Assembly: GCA_004369085.1 (NCBI GenBank)
Contig: ML210209.1
Coordinates: forward strand, 88,192-152,191
Length of the DNA stretch: 64,000 nt
Source: Coprinopsis marcescibilis
Lineage: Eukaryota > Basidiomycota > Agaricomycetes > Agaricales > Psathyrellaceae
Reading direction: 5' to 3'
The position numbers and the translations under genes are program-made. Positions within the stretch are counted from its first letter, which is position 1. Every line of letters begins with the position of its first letter. Positions 47,954-59,341 of the stretch are shown in pieces. The notes under the pieces were generated by a model. The model saw only the letters and a list, made by a program, of their open reading frames with translations. It was not told the DNA's origin and did not search any database.

Positions 47954-50900
47954 CTATGGTCTAGAAAGAGTCAAGATGAACTTGACATCGGCAATCTCCT
48001 GCTCCTCCTCGATGATGACGGCTGCATTGGCTCCCTTCTCCTTTACATCCTTCGGAAGGCTACCAACAGTCTTGAAAATAAGATCGCTGCTCTCCCGGAT
48101 AGCAGCCAATATTTCCTGTCCAGAATCACCCTCGAAAGAGTAGTAAACGTGCACCTCGTCCACAGCCTGGAGACCTGCCTTCTTCCGCAGCTTCTGTACA
48201 CGGTTTGTAAGTTCCCGAGCAAGCCATTCGCTCTGGAGATCTGCGTAGATCTGAATATCCAGACGAATAACGGCATCGTTATCCGTGTGGGTGGCGAATT
48301 GACTTTCCAACCCTGTAGGCAATTCCAAATAGCGCTGCACAGTGAGGTCTCCCTCCACAAGTTCGATGCCGTCCACAGAAATCTTGCCGGTCTCGATGTA
48401 TGTTTTGACGGCGTCGCTCGAAACTCCTGGAAGAGCGTTGCGAACGCGTCCGAGATCCTTGCGTAACTTTTTGCCCAACACACCCCAATCGGCAACAGCT
48501 TTGTATCTAACACCTGAGGAGGATTCGTCCGACGTAAAAACGACATCTCGGACGTTGAGTTCCGACTTGATGTACCGTTCAAGAGGCTGAATGTCTGCGA
48601 TATATGCGGGGTCTGCGTGGAACACCAGAAGTTCCTTCATTGGTACCTGCATGGGAATTATTATTATTGGATAGACGTGCCATGACCCAAAATTCCCACC
48701 TTCAAGGAGATGTTGTTACGCTCCCGTATGTTTCTGGTAAGATCTATGACTGCTTGCATGCGTCGTACTTGACGTTCGATGTCTTCGTCAAAGTACTCCT
48801 CTTTGACCTTGGGGAAACTTAAGAAGTGCACGGATCGAACATCATCTGCTGCGGGATCGACCGGTATGAACTCCTTTAAGGACTGATATAGATTCTCCGT
48901 CAAGAATGGAGTGTAAGAGGACTATCAGGAATGCATCAGTTGATGGGTTGCAGACACATTCACTTGGAACGCACCATGGTCCGACAGAGGGTAAAGAGTG
49001 CCTCGAACAGGGTATTGAGTGCCGAATATGTGTCTTGCCTTCCGTCCTCTCCCTTCAGACGTTTACGATTGAAGCGGATGTACCAGTTGGTAAGCTCATC
49101 GATGAGTTCCAACAGCCTTGGAATGATGGTATACAATCGGTAGGCAGCCATCTCTTCAGTTACCAACTTGATCAATGATTGGCACCTAGCCAGAATCCAC
49201 CGATCCATGACATTGTTTGGTAAGGGTGCTTTTGCGTTATACGTGAAATCTTCGTCATGCGCCTTCTTGTAAAGAGCTGCATGTCCCAAGAAGAATCGGA
49301 AAGAATTGAGCCATGGAAGGAGAACTCTTGAAATGACATCGCGGACGCCTTCTTCTCTGAATCTGAGATTGTCTCCCCGGACTATAGGTGAGTTAACCAA
49401 AAACATTCTAGCAGCAGCCGTTAATGAATGTCCACGGACATTGAAGTTCATTAATTCTACACACCTCGTTGCGTCAGCCCCATATTTTTCGATGATGATG
49501 TTAGGGTCGGGGTAATTCTTCAAGCTTTTACTCATTTTCTTCCCGTCTCTGATGAAGGCCAATGTTTAGGCCTGAATTCGGAATGATAGATGGACATGTG
49601 AACGCACGCAGCAAGGACAAGGCCAGTCACGATAAGGTTTTTCCATGGTGCTCTCCCAAACAGGTGAGTGGACAACACCAGGAGAGTGTAGAACCATCCG
49701 CGAGTCTGGTCAATGCCTTCGGAGACAAAGTCGGCCGGGAACGTGTTTTCGAACAATTCTTTATTCTCGAAGGGGTAATGCAATTGTGCGTACGGCATGC
49801 TAGGATCAAGTTTAGTTCAATTACTTTTTCCATATATTTGTAAAAATTCACCTTCCAGATTCAAACCAGCAGTCAAAGACCTCTTCGACCCGTCTGAGGA
49901 CACCTTTCCCCTTCTGGGATGGAATAGTGATATGATCTATCTTATCTCTGTGAAGATCCGTGATTCCAGTGACTCCCGACAACTTTTCAAGTTCCTCCAC
50001 AGATCCGACGCAAACTACCTGCCGCCAAATATTGGATGAGTCATTGTTCCATGCCCGCGGAGAAAACACCAAGTACCTCTTTGTAGTCGTCACTAACCCA
50101 TAAGGGCATCGGTGTACCCCAATAACGGTTACGCGAGACGTTCCAATCTCGAGCATTCGCCAACCAATTACCGAAACGATTGTCGCCGACATATTGTGGC
50201 ACCCTGAGAGATGTGTCGGTACACTATTAGAAATTGTGAAGGCAGCACATACCATCGAGTTTCCTCGTTATTGGCCACCAATTGATCAACAATAGGGGTA
50301 ACCCTGACGAACCAGACTGGAATGGCACGGTAGATAAGTGGTGTTCCAGACCTTTCGGAAAATGAGAAAGATTCCATCATGATTCATGAGAATTCCCTAC
50401 CTCCAGCAGAAGGGATAACTGTGCTTCAGGGTCGATTGAACAATGAGGCGTCCCTTGGCTTTCAATGCCTTTTGGATTGGGCTATCCGCAGCCTAAATAT
50501 TGTTTTTGAGCATCCCGGCACACTATCTTGGGTTGTTCACATTCACGGACCTTGACATGAAGTCCTTCGAAGTCTGACACTTCCTTCGTAAAGTGTCCTT
50601 TATCGTCGATGGGGCAGGGTGGCATCTCATCGGGCCGCAAGACGCCATGGGCGATGGCAACTCGATGATCGTCTTCACCGAAGGCAGGTGCCTGATGAAC
50701 GATACCCGTTCCGTCCGCATCGGTGACATACGTATCGACCAGAACCCGGAATGCTTTGTCTTCGAACTACAATATATGCGGTGAGTATGCGTTGGGTATG
50801 CCAATGATTCGGTGCTCGAGTTACCTTCTCAGTGAAATATTCGAACAATGGGACGTATCGCCAATCCTTCATGTCCGCTCCTTGGAATTGTGTCAGCTTC

Positions 50901-51911
50901 TTGTACTTGGCCTTCTTGGGGTCCTTGTATATAGTCCGGAGAAGGTTTTCGTGTATAATGTAGTTCTGGTCCTTCTCGAGGTCGTGGATTTTGATATAAG
51001 TGTAGTCGGGATGTACACAAAGGGCAAGATTTGATGGCAAGGTCCAAGGAGTGGTGGTCCATGCCAAAAACGAGGTTTTCGGATCGTCAACCAATGGGAA
51101 CGAAACAGTGACTACAGCCGATATCAGAACATCGCTCTCCATAGTGTACAGGCAAACAACTCACTAGCCGGGTCATTGACGTCCTGATAGGCTTGACCTG
51201 CTTCGAAATTGGACAGAGGGGTTGTGCATCCCGTAGAGTAGGGCATAACTTTCAGTCCGCGGTAAACCAGGCCTTTCTGGAAGAGCTCTGAGAATGCCCA
51301 CCAAACGGATTCCATAAAGCTCAGGTTCAAAGTCTTATAATCGTTGTCGAAGTCGATCCATCTACCCATCCGCTCAACCGTTTGACGCCACTCGCTCGAA
51401 TACCTCATGACGATGCTTCTACATTCCGCGTTGTATTTGTCGATTCCCATCTTCATGACGTCTTCCTTTCCAGTGATCCCCAATCTTTTATCGATCTCGT
51501 GCTCGACAGGAAGTCCATGGGTATCCCATCCAAACCGACGGGTGACATGGTATCCACTGACGTGGGCGTGTCGGGTTACAATGTCCTATGTAAATAGGAA
51601 GAATTTCAATGGATGAAGTGAAAAACGACGACCAGTTCGACGTACCTTGATGGTTCCAGCGAGCAAATGTCCGTAGTGAGGCAACCCAGTAGCAAACGGG
51701 GGTCCATCGTAGAAGGAGTACTCGGGCCTTCCTTCAGAGAGCTTGAGACTGGTGCGAAACGCGTCGATTTCTCTCCAGAACTGAAGAACTTTCTGTTCTT
51801 CCTTCGCAAAGTCGAACTGAGTCCCAACTAGACAAGAAAACGACGGTTGAAGTTCGTAAAACTGTTGTGGTTTGCGTACAGGTACTCACTGTCGTGTGTA
51901 GGGAAAGCCAT
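47954..51911 (-). CDS. ILS1: Isoleucyl-tRNA synthetase, cytoplasmic
   Basis: About 1100 residues with many introns; start 51911 (MAFPTHD, then an intron), stop 47954-47956. It charges tRNA-Ile. The N-terminal [20 protein letters not shown] leads to [20 protein letters not shown], where HYGH is the class I HIGH motif. Then come [20 protein letters not shown], the editing (CP1) domain with [16 protein letters not shown] (the Thr-rich editing site), DPWFRV-type and catalytic-core blocks, and [14 protein letters not shown] (KMSKS loop). The anticodon-binding domain ([34 protein letters not shown]) and a long C-terminal extension follow, as in eukaryotic cytosolic enzymes. No presequence is present. 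Divergent from the RING-SH3 gene. Confidence 0.95.
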
Positions 51912-52375
51912 GATGACCGTAGCTGGATAACCCGGGGACAGATCAATCGATGGCCTACAAGTCGTAAATGACTCGAGCGAACTGTAAAGACCTGCTCAAC
52001 CAGCGTTATCTCATAAATTATCAGCCGGAGATCATCAGCCGGGCTCCGTCCGGCGCCTAAAGTGGACCGAATACCGCCCGATCCTCACCGAAAGCGCCGA
52101 AGTTGAAGGCCGCTGCTGCCAGGCTGACCGGGCTGGCTTGTGTCCAGATTCTATCATATCTTTTGGATTTTGGAACAAGAACGTTTACAAATTTAACAAA
52201 TCGACAGTCTTGAAGCTCGAAATCGCTGCCCAACTTGATTTAGAGTTGCAGTTGTCATAGTTTGCTCAAAATCTCGGATTGTTGCCTTACGGTGCCACCC
52301 AGCTTTCTTATATATTGTACATTACGCCGGCTTTATTGACAGGCTCTGTTCTCTTTTCCTCTTCCACGTCGAAGG
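51912..52375. promoter_or_regulatory. Divergent promoter, ILS1 / RING-SH3 gene
   Basis: 464 bp. Direct repeats of atcagccgg at 52020-52028 and 52034-52042, and an inverted pair gccgg (52038-52042) / ccggc (52050-52054). No coding signal is seen. Confidence 0.45.
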
Positions 52376-53852
52376 ATGGGTGATTCACAAGTTCACGCTA
52401 GCTCAGACCTGACATATATTGGCGAAACAAGTCCTCATTTGGTTGGTCCAAGTCTTGCACACAAGCTGTGTACTAGTTGCTAATGGCAGTTCCATTAGTC
52501 TTGTCCCGTTTGCTTGTATGCAATCAGCTTATAAGACTCCAAATCTGCAGCCCGCCGATCTCTCCTGTTCATACAGATCACCGTTCCTGGTCCCAACGAC
52601 TGCAAGCTGCTCTCACACATTTTGCAAGGAATGTATCGTCGAGGCAGTTAACCAAACTAGTCGGTGTCCGGTGGACCGCAGACCACTTGATGTCGACGAT
52701 TTACAGCCTGCAGACCCTGTCATTCGCTCAGTAAGTACATGACCATCCCTTGCCAGCGGTGATCTGAATCTTTGTCTTTATAGCTCGTAGGCGATCTCAA
52801 GGTTGAATGCGTCAACAAAGATGCGGGATGCACAAAACAAATGGCGCGGGACTCCCTCACCAGGCACCTTGAAGAAGAATGTGTCTACGCAAAGGTTATT
52901 TGCCCATTTGACGGCTGCGGGGTGCAACTCCCACTTCACGAACTGCTGGAGCATCAAGACCTGCATCGAGCGGCGGAAATGGATGATTTTGACCAACAAG
53001 TTTCTCAACCTGAAAGGGAGTCAAGTCGTAACCAGCACAAAACTATTTCAAGGTCAAATGGACTCGGCCGTATTCGACGAACCAGAGTCATTGTTGATTT
53101 TATAAACAGTTTAGCGAACCATCTGAACGCTGCCAGTGGATCCTCAAGAAGTTGTGCCCGGTCACGGTCACGTTCTCCGCCTTCCGGTGAATTCGTATGG
53201 GGTTCGTCGACATCCTCCGGTCACTGGAGATCGGATGCTCGAGCGTCTAATCCAGAACCAGAAACGCCGTTCGTAGGCGAGTCTTTTCGTGTTTGCTTAT
53301 AGATATCGTCACACTCACAAGGAACTAGTTCGTGCAAAGTATCAATATGATGCAGAAGATGTTTTGGAACTGTCATTTAATGAAGGGGATTTACTCTGCG
53401 TTTTGTCTGTGGACGACGATGAGGGTTGGTATCAAGGAAATCACCTCGATGCAGAAGAAAGGAGACGAGAAGGGACATTTGCCTTTCCTCGATATTTCGT
53501 TGAGATTATCCCAGACTTTGAAAGTCAAAATGCACAGGAACAAAATAGTGCAGGCCACTCTTCAGAGTCGGTTTCAGCTCAAGTTTTTGCATCGAGCGAC
53601 GACTTGATTATAGCACATGGTCAGAATCGAGTCTACCTCCCTGTTATGACCTGCTCAACCGATTCCTTCGCAGCTAAGGCTTTGGTTACATACATAGCAG
53701 AAGATGAAGATCAATTCGACTTTCAGCAAGATGATATCATAGCGATCACTTCATTCAACCCGTTACGCGGATATGTACTGGATGAACAACGACGGCAGGA
53801 TGCGTTTGGAAAAACAAGGATCCCTCCGGAATTAGTCGAGATTTTGAATTGA
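52376..53852 (+). CDS. RING finger, TRAF-type zinc finger and two SH3-like domains protein
   Basis: About 420 residues from ATG 52376 (MGDSQVHASSDLTYIGETSP). The RING reads SCPVCLSPFLVPTTASCSHT, FCKECIVEAV and CPVDRRPLD. Its first cysteines are restored only if two introns (52441-52498, ending ccattag, and 52517-52578) are removed. A TRAF-type zinc finger follows: DLKVECVNKDAGC, HLEEECVYAKVICPFDGCGV. After an Arg/Ser-rich linker and a 49-nt intron (from the GTAGGC donor), SH3 domain 1 spans LVRAKYQYDAEDVLELSFNE, GDLLCVLSVDDDEGWYQGN and FAFPRYFVEIIP, with the binding-site Trp present. SH3-like domain 2 (AKALVTYIAEDEDQFDFQQD, DIIAITSFN, RIPPELVEILN) lacks the canonical WW pair (GYVLDE instead). 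Predicted ubiquitin-ligase scaffold binding proline-rich partners. Paralogous at its N-terminus to the gene at 31489-33345. Confidence 0.8.
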
Positions 53853-53937
53853 GAACCTCAGTTGTACCACATATCATACATATCTATTCAAATGTACGCT
53901 AGAACCATCACAGTCGACAATCCATTATGCCGAATGG

Positions 53938-56569
53938 TCAATGCTGCGCCAAGTTTTCCAAGTAATCGCCACCCATGACCTGGAACTCTGAAGCACCCGA
54001 GCGAACCATAGCCCCTCCCTTCCTCGTGAGCCTTCCTTGTTCACGTACAACAGCTTTCATACGCCGCTCTGAGTCAACGTTGCGTCCTTCCCTAACATCG
54101 TCGGAGTCAGAGTCATATTTCACGTTCCTCTTTCGTTTCTCCTTGACACTGTCTTTGGATGTTGGCTTGCCCTTCGCCTTCGAGTTGCTTTGAGGCTTGG
54201 ATGCATTAGCAGCAGTGACCTTTGTAGGTGCTTCTCGCAGAGCAAATGACTTGGCCAAATGTCCAAGATGTAGGTGTCGGATGTGGAAAATATGCTTTTC
54301 GTTGGAAGGATGCGTTGCGTATGCTCTCATATGCGACAGATACGCCTTTCTAGCGAGCATGACGTGCTAAAAGGCGCGTTAGGTCCAAACAATTATCAAG
54401 AGCAGGGTGGGGCACTCACGTCTTTGTCATTAAGAACCCATCGTTCGAACGACAGCTGAGCCTCAGTTGCTCTGGCTTCGTATTCCCTGCCTTTCCCACC
54501 ATACCCACTCCTCAGGACAGAGTCGATACCTACACCAGAAAGGGAAGGGGAGCCCTCAACCTTCTTGGGCTTCTCAGACTCCTCTCCCTGAAGCCGTGCT
54601 TCTATCCACTTCACCCACTCTGCCTCGCTCGGTCCAACCATACTCCAAGCCTCACCACCTTTACCAGCACGAGCCGTTCGCCCAATACGATGGATATATT
54701 CGTTAGGCCCGCCTTCAGTGGGCAAATCATACTGAATGACCGCCTTGACTGTAGGAAGATCCAGACCTCGAGCAGCAACTGAGGTGCAGAGCAGGACCGA
54801 AGACGCAGCTGTCGACTGTACTGGTTGATTCTTCACCTTGTTCAACGTCCCAGCAAAGCCTTTCAAGGCGCGCATACGTGTGGCAGTGGGCAAAGATCCG
54901 TGCAGTCGATATATCGAAGTGTCAGGGATGAGTGGGCATTTGCATTCGACTTCATCAGATTGAGTCTTTCTTGAACGGGGTTTGGGTTTGGAGGCCGGGG
55001 TGTCCAAGTCGCCCTCTTCATCATCAGTGTCGCCACCTTCGTCAGAATCAGAGTCTGAGTTTTGTGGAGCTGAGGTTTCTTCTGTTTGCTCGCCCATATG
55101 GAGTCCGCCCAGGAGATTCCAATGGAAGTCGACTGAATCCGTACAGCTGATGAAGACAATGATCTTAGCACCACCCGTGCTCTTCGAGATGAGACTCCGT
55201 ATGAGAGCAACAAGAGCGACCAGACGGAGCTTCAACGGAACGACAACGTATTTCTGGGAAAGCTGAGACGGGGGAGTCAAAGAGTTTGTTGAAGGTTTGT
55301 TGGAGATCAGGTCCGTCAAAGGCTTTTCTTCCTGGTCAGCCTCGAGGGCTTTGATCATGAGTGGTTTGATCAGTGCGGTGCCCACGAGGGTTTGCACCGA
55401 TTCGCGGAGTGTAGCCGAGCAGAGAACCGTCCTCCTTCTTCGCTCCCAATCCCATCCTCCAACCTCTGGGCTATTTCCTTCAAGAACCGCCTGTTTGGCA
55501 AGACCTCTACGCCCTTCCAGCCCTTTGAGGATACCTGTAATCGTCTCTTCGAAGCCGAGTTCCATAAGCTGGTCAGCTTCATCGAGGACGAGCCATCGAC
55601 ACTTTCCGACATTGAAAGACGAAGTATTTTGAATGTGGTCGAGTAGTCGACCGGGTGTTGAGACGAGGATAGGTACACCCTTCCTCAGCTTGGCCTTTTC
55701 GTGCGTCCGTGTAGATCCACCGACCAACAACCCAGATACAAGCCACCTTGTCATTCGCGTCGAGTTTTCCGATTCACCGTCCACGTCGTCTTCTGAACGA
55801 AGACGCATACGGAGCAAAGCCTCTACCACTTCCGATATCTGCTTCGCCAGTTCACGAGTGGGTGCGATGATGATGGCCAATGTTCCTATTGAACGGTCGA
55901 TGTAGGATAACGAGCTGAGCGGAAGAAGGTCTTGGATGATAGGGAGAAGGTAGGCGAGTGTTTTTCCTGAACCAGTTTGTGACTGGATAAATATGTCACG
56001 TAGGTCCTTGTTATCTGTCTCTGTCAGGATCGGCGGAAGAGCTGCCCGCTGGATAGCAGTTGGCCGTTTGATCTCGAATTTGCTCGCGAGATGCGCGATG
56101 AGAAGTGGGTGTAATCCCAGTCCTTCAAATGTAGACGTGTCGTGTGGGGCATTACTGGGCTTTGCAGTTGGACGCTGAGCCGCTGGGTTTTTAGGAAGGT
56201 CGATTTTGGGGTTTGAAGTGAACAATGACGAAATTATTTGCGTCGTTTTAGTTGCTGAAGCAGTTTTAGTGGGCTTTGCAGAGGAAAATTCTGCCCCCTC
56301 AGTCCTCGGCTGCTTGCTGGGTCTCGGATTGTTATCTGGAGCATCTGAAGTAGATATTGCAGCCTTTTCTGGGTGCGAAACCTTCCGCTTCGTCGTGCGT
56401 TTGGCTTTCAATCTAGGAGCTCGGAGACGAATAAGAATTTTGGATGAACAAGTCGCAGGAAGGAAACCTACCTGTCAGTCCATCTGCCTCCCTTTTTAGC
56501 CTCTGAAGTCTTCCTGGCTCCAAAGAAATCGTCGTCCGCGGCCAAATTCAAGACAAGTCCATCGTCCAT
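53938..56569 (-). CDS. DBP7: ATP-dependent RNA helicase Dbp7 (DDX31-like)
   Basis: About 840 residues, three exons; start 56569 ([20 protein letters not shown]), stop 53938-53940. A nucleolar DEAD-box helicase for 60S ribosome assembly. Motifs in order: Q-motif region [30 protein letters not shown] (I), PTRELAKQ (Ia), [10 protein letters not shown] (Ib), [13 protein letters not shown] (II), CSATL (III), [13 protein letters not shown] (IV), [20 protein letters not shown] (V) and [13 protein letters not shown] (VI). The N-terminal [29 protein letters not shown] matches the Dbp7 subfamily, as does the C-terminal extension with [20 protein letters not shown] and [14 protein letters not shown]. 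An acidic insert follows motif IV. Complete and intact. Confidence 0.93.
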
Positions 56570-56811
56570 GAGAGTTTAATTTTGAGCGTCTGTGTTTCTT
56601 GTTTCTGTCCAAGCCAGCTGCCTCAACCCTATTCGAGATTTTGGCTTACGTGATGTTGCTTGCATGTTCAGTTGTCGAGTCATCAGGCAAGAGGGCCACG
56701 GACAAAGAACAGACGAAATACAGCCTCTTGGATTCAACTGCAGCACTACACGTTTGAGACGTCGACGAAACTGGCATTTAGAGCCTCCACGTTACCGAGG
56801 AACCTAGAAAA
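56570..56811. promoter_or_regulatory. 242-bp divergent promoter, DBP7 / ESA1
   Basis: Short shared upstream region between a ribosome-biogenesis helicase and the NuA4 acetyltransferase. No clear TATA box. Confidence 0.4.
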
Positions 56812-58648
56812 ATGGTGTCCCAGACCCCAGCAGTCCCAGGGGACGCACCACCGCCACCAATTTCACCGGGCGGGTCATATTCACTTCAGGTGCGTCGTGG
56901 CTCTGAGAGACATTCGAGTCTCCCGCCTAACAGCATTTCTGCCGACAGACCGTGTCAGTAGGATGCAAAATTTACATACGTCGCCCAGGATCAGACGGCA
57001 AAGACGAGGAGCGTCTCGCTGAAATCCTGTCCATCCGAGACAAACCGAATAACCCCTATGCGAGGCGTGCCAGAAACAAGGAGGAAGAAGAAACCAAGCC
57101 TGAGGACCAGCGGGAATTCTTTGTCCATTGGGAACACTTCAATAAGCGCCTGGATGACTGGGTTTCTGGGTCTCGTCTTGTTCTCAGTCGGGACCTTCAG
57201 TGGCCCCGTCCCAAGGTTCATGCCCCTCCAAAGAAGGCTGGCACACCTTCAAAGAAACCCGGAAAGATCCCAAAATCCAATAGTCTGTTGAAGAAGGCGA
57301 CTGCCAATGCTACAAAGGCCGCTTCTCCAACTCCTACACCCTCCACTCCCTCTGCAACTCTTTTGGAGTATGCACCTTCACCATCCCCAACTGCTACATC
57401 CCTGAAACGAAAGTTCCCTTCGGACGAAGAAGAGGAGGAGGAGGAGGAAGATGCAGAAGGTGAGGACGACGCAGAGGGAGAGATGGACGTCGACAACGAA
57501 GGCGACATAACCTTTGACCTAACCATGCCCGAAACGAGCGAATCTCCTTCGGTGACCACCTTCAGCAAGGAGCAAGAAATCGAGAAATTGCGAACGTCAG
57601 GCTCAATGACACAGTCTATATCCGAAATTGCCCGTGTCAAGAACCTCAACCGGCTGCAGATAGGCAAATACGAAGTCGACGCATGGTATTTCAGCCCCTA
57701 CCCTAAAGAATACGCCCACCTCCCTATCCTCTACATCTGCGAGTTCTGCCTATCGTTCTTCCCTAGTCCCATGATGTTTTCTCGCCACCGGCAACGCTGT
57801 ACTATGCTACATCCCCCAGGGAATGAAATATACCGGCATGAAGAGATATCCTTTTACGAAATCGACGGGAAGCGGCAGCTAACCTGGTGTCGGAACCTCA
57901 GTTTGCTTTCGAAATGTTTTCTTGACCAGTGCGTGCCAGCCTTTCGCCTCGCTTCTTCAAAGCTGATATAGTTTCTAGCAAAACTCTGTACTACGACGTC
58001 ACGCCGTTCCTCTACTATGTCATGGTACTTGTCATCCTCTCATCCTTACGCAAATTGCTCACAAGCGAAACTTAGGTGAAGCGGGATGATGTCGGCTGTC
58101 ATATCATCGGGTACTTTTCCAAAGAAAAGGAATCTGCTGAGAATTACAACGTTGCCTGTATCCTAACGTTACCTCAACATCAACGACACGGATACGGAAA
58201 GCTGCTTATTGATTTTTCATACGAACTCAGCAAGAAAGAAGGGAAATTAGGGAGTCCTGAAAAGCCCCTCTCGGACTTGGGTCTTCTCGGCTACCGGGCA
58301 TACTGGGCAGAAGTAATCATCGACCTTCTTCTCGCCACACCAGATGGCGAGATCAGCATCGACGAAATTGCACAGAAAACCGCCATTACACACGCCGATA
58401 TTATGAATACGTGGGGTTTTTTTCTTCTCGGTGTTAGTTTTAACCCACCAACTCACCGCCTTCTTTCCAGGTGTACAACCCTCCAACTGTTCAAGCATTA
58501 CAAGGGTTCTCATGTAATCTGTCTGAATAACGCGGTTATGGAGAAATACAATAAGTCGAAGGCGAAACGAAGGAGGAGGATCTATTCCGAGTGCCTCAAG
58601 TGGAAACCACCTGTATTCACTCGGGACCAACTACGGTTCGGCTTCTAG
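56812..58648 (+). CDS. ESA1: MYST histone acetyltransferase Esa1 (NuA4 catalytic subunit)
   Basis: About 540 residues; ATG 56812 (MVSQTPAVPGDAPPPPISPG), stop 58646-58648. It acetylates H4 and H2A within NuA4. Domains: N-terminal chromo-barrel (VGCKIYIRRPGSDGKDEERL, HWEHFNKRLDDWVSGSRLVL); a long Lys/Pro/Glu linker with an acidic run at 57424-57460; the MYST domain with zinc finger YICEFCLSFFPSPMMFSRHR then QRC; NVACILTLPQHQRHGYGKLL (catalytic Cys and acetyl-CoA loop); SPEKPLSDLGLLGYRAYW (general-base Glu); and C-terminal CTTLQLFKHYKGSHVICLNN. The 60-nt intron 58411-58470 is in-frame and stop-free. It must be removed to join HADIMNT to CTTLQLF as in other Esa1 proteins. Confidence 0.94.
58411..58470 (+). 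other. Stop-free 60-nt intron inside the Esa1 MYST domain
   Basis: GTGGGG donor, polypyrimidine tract and TTTCCAG acceptor. Length is a multiple of three with no in-frame stop, so unspliced transcripts would encode a 20-residue insertion near the end of the catalytic domain. Confidence 0.75.
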
Positions 58649-58720
58649 ATCTACGTGGATGGGTTATAGCGTTGTACAACATTATACTTGTAATATAATT
58701 GCTTTGTGTGTGGTAGTGTA

Positions 58721-59341
58721 TCATGGATCGTCGCTTTGAATTTGTTGTGTTCGATGTCGGAGGGAATATTCCTCTTCTTCCATGACAGTCGGTGGTTTAT
58801 CAACGTGCAAGGCCTTGCGAGACAGTGTCGGTGATGAAGGTCTCGAAGCAGCCGGAGAAAAGACGTCGACGCCTGATAGTTTGAGGTTGTTATCCGTTGC
58901 GAAAAATTCTTTGGGCTTCTCGTTCAGCGCATCGTCGGACGTTGCTCCCTCCGATGGGGTAGAGTCATAGGCTTCGACATGGATGGTCGGTGCATTCACC
59001 AGATGAACAGTGGATTTGTCACTGGTAGACGCCTTGACATCGTCGATTACTCCAAGTGTGCGGGCAATCCCGTATGAAGCAATATCCTAGCAATGGCGTT
59101 TTAATCACAAGGGCTTCACCAAATGGCGGGCGGTACACACCAGCAGTCCAAGAATGATAGTAGGGAGGCTTAGCAGTAGCGCGAAAATGCGACAGAAGTA
59201 TGCAATGCGCGCAACCCACGAGTCAGACTCGTAGTTCCAGAGGTAACGAATGTAGGATGTCCAGACTAGCCCAGGATAAGCACTGGGTGGCGTTTGGGAG
59301 AGCCGAGCGGTGAACTCCGATACGTAATTGGTAACGTTCAT
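58721..59341 (-). CDS. Small conserved membrane protein, hypothetical
   Basis: About 190 residues in two exons; start ATG 59341 (MNVTNYVSEFTARLSQTPPS), stop 58721-58723. After AYPGLVWTSYIRYLWNYESD there is one hydrophobic segment (IAYFCRIFALLLSLPTIILG), continued across the intron by LLDIASYGIARTLGVIDD. The C-terminal half is polar, with HVEAYDSTPSEG and SRPSSPTLSRKALHV, and looks cytoplasmic and phosphorylatable. A good GTAAGT...CCTAG intron lies just upstream (about 59353-59408) and is probably in the 5' UTR, because the joined frame would meet a stop. I do not recognise the family. Confidence 0.6.
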
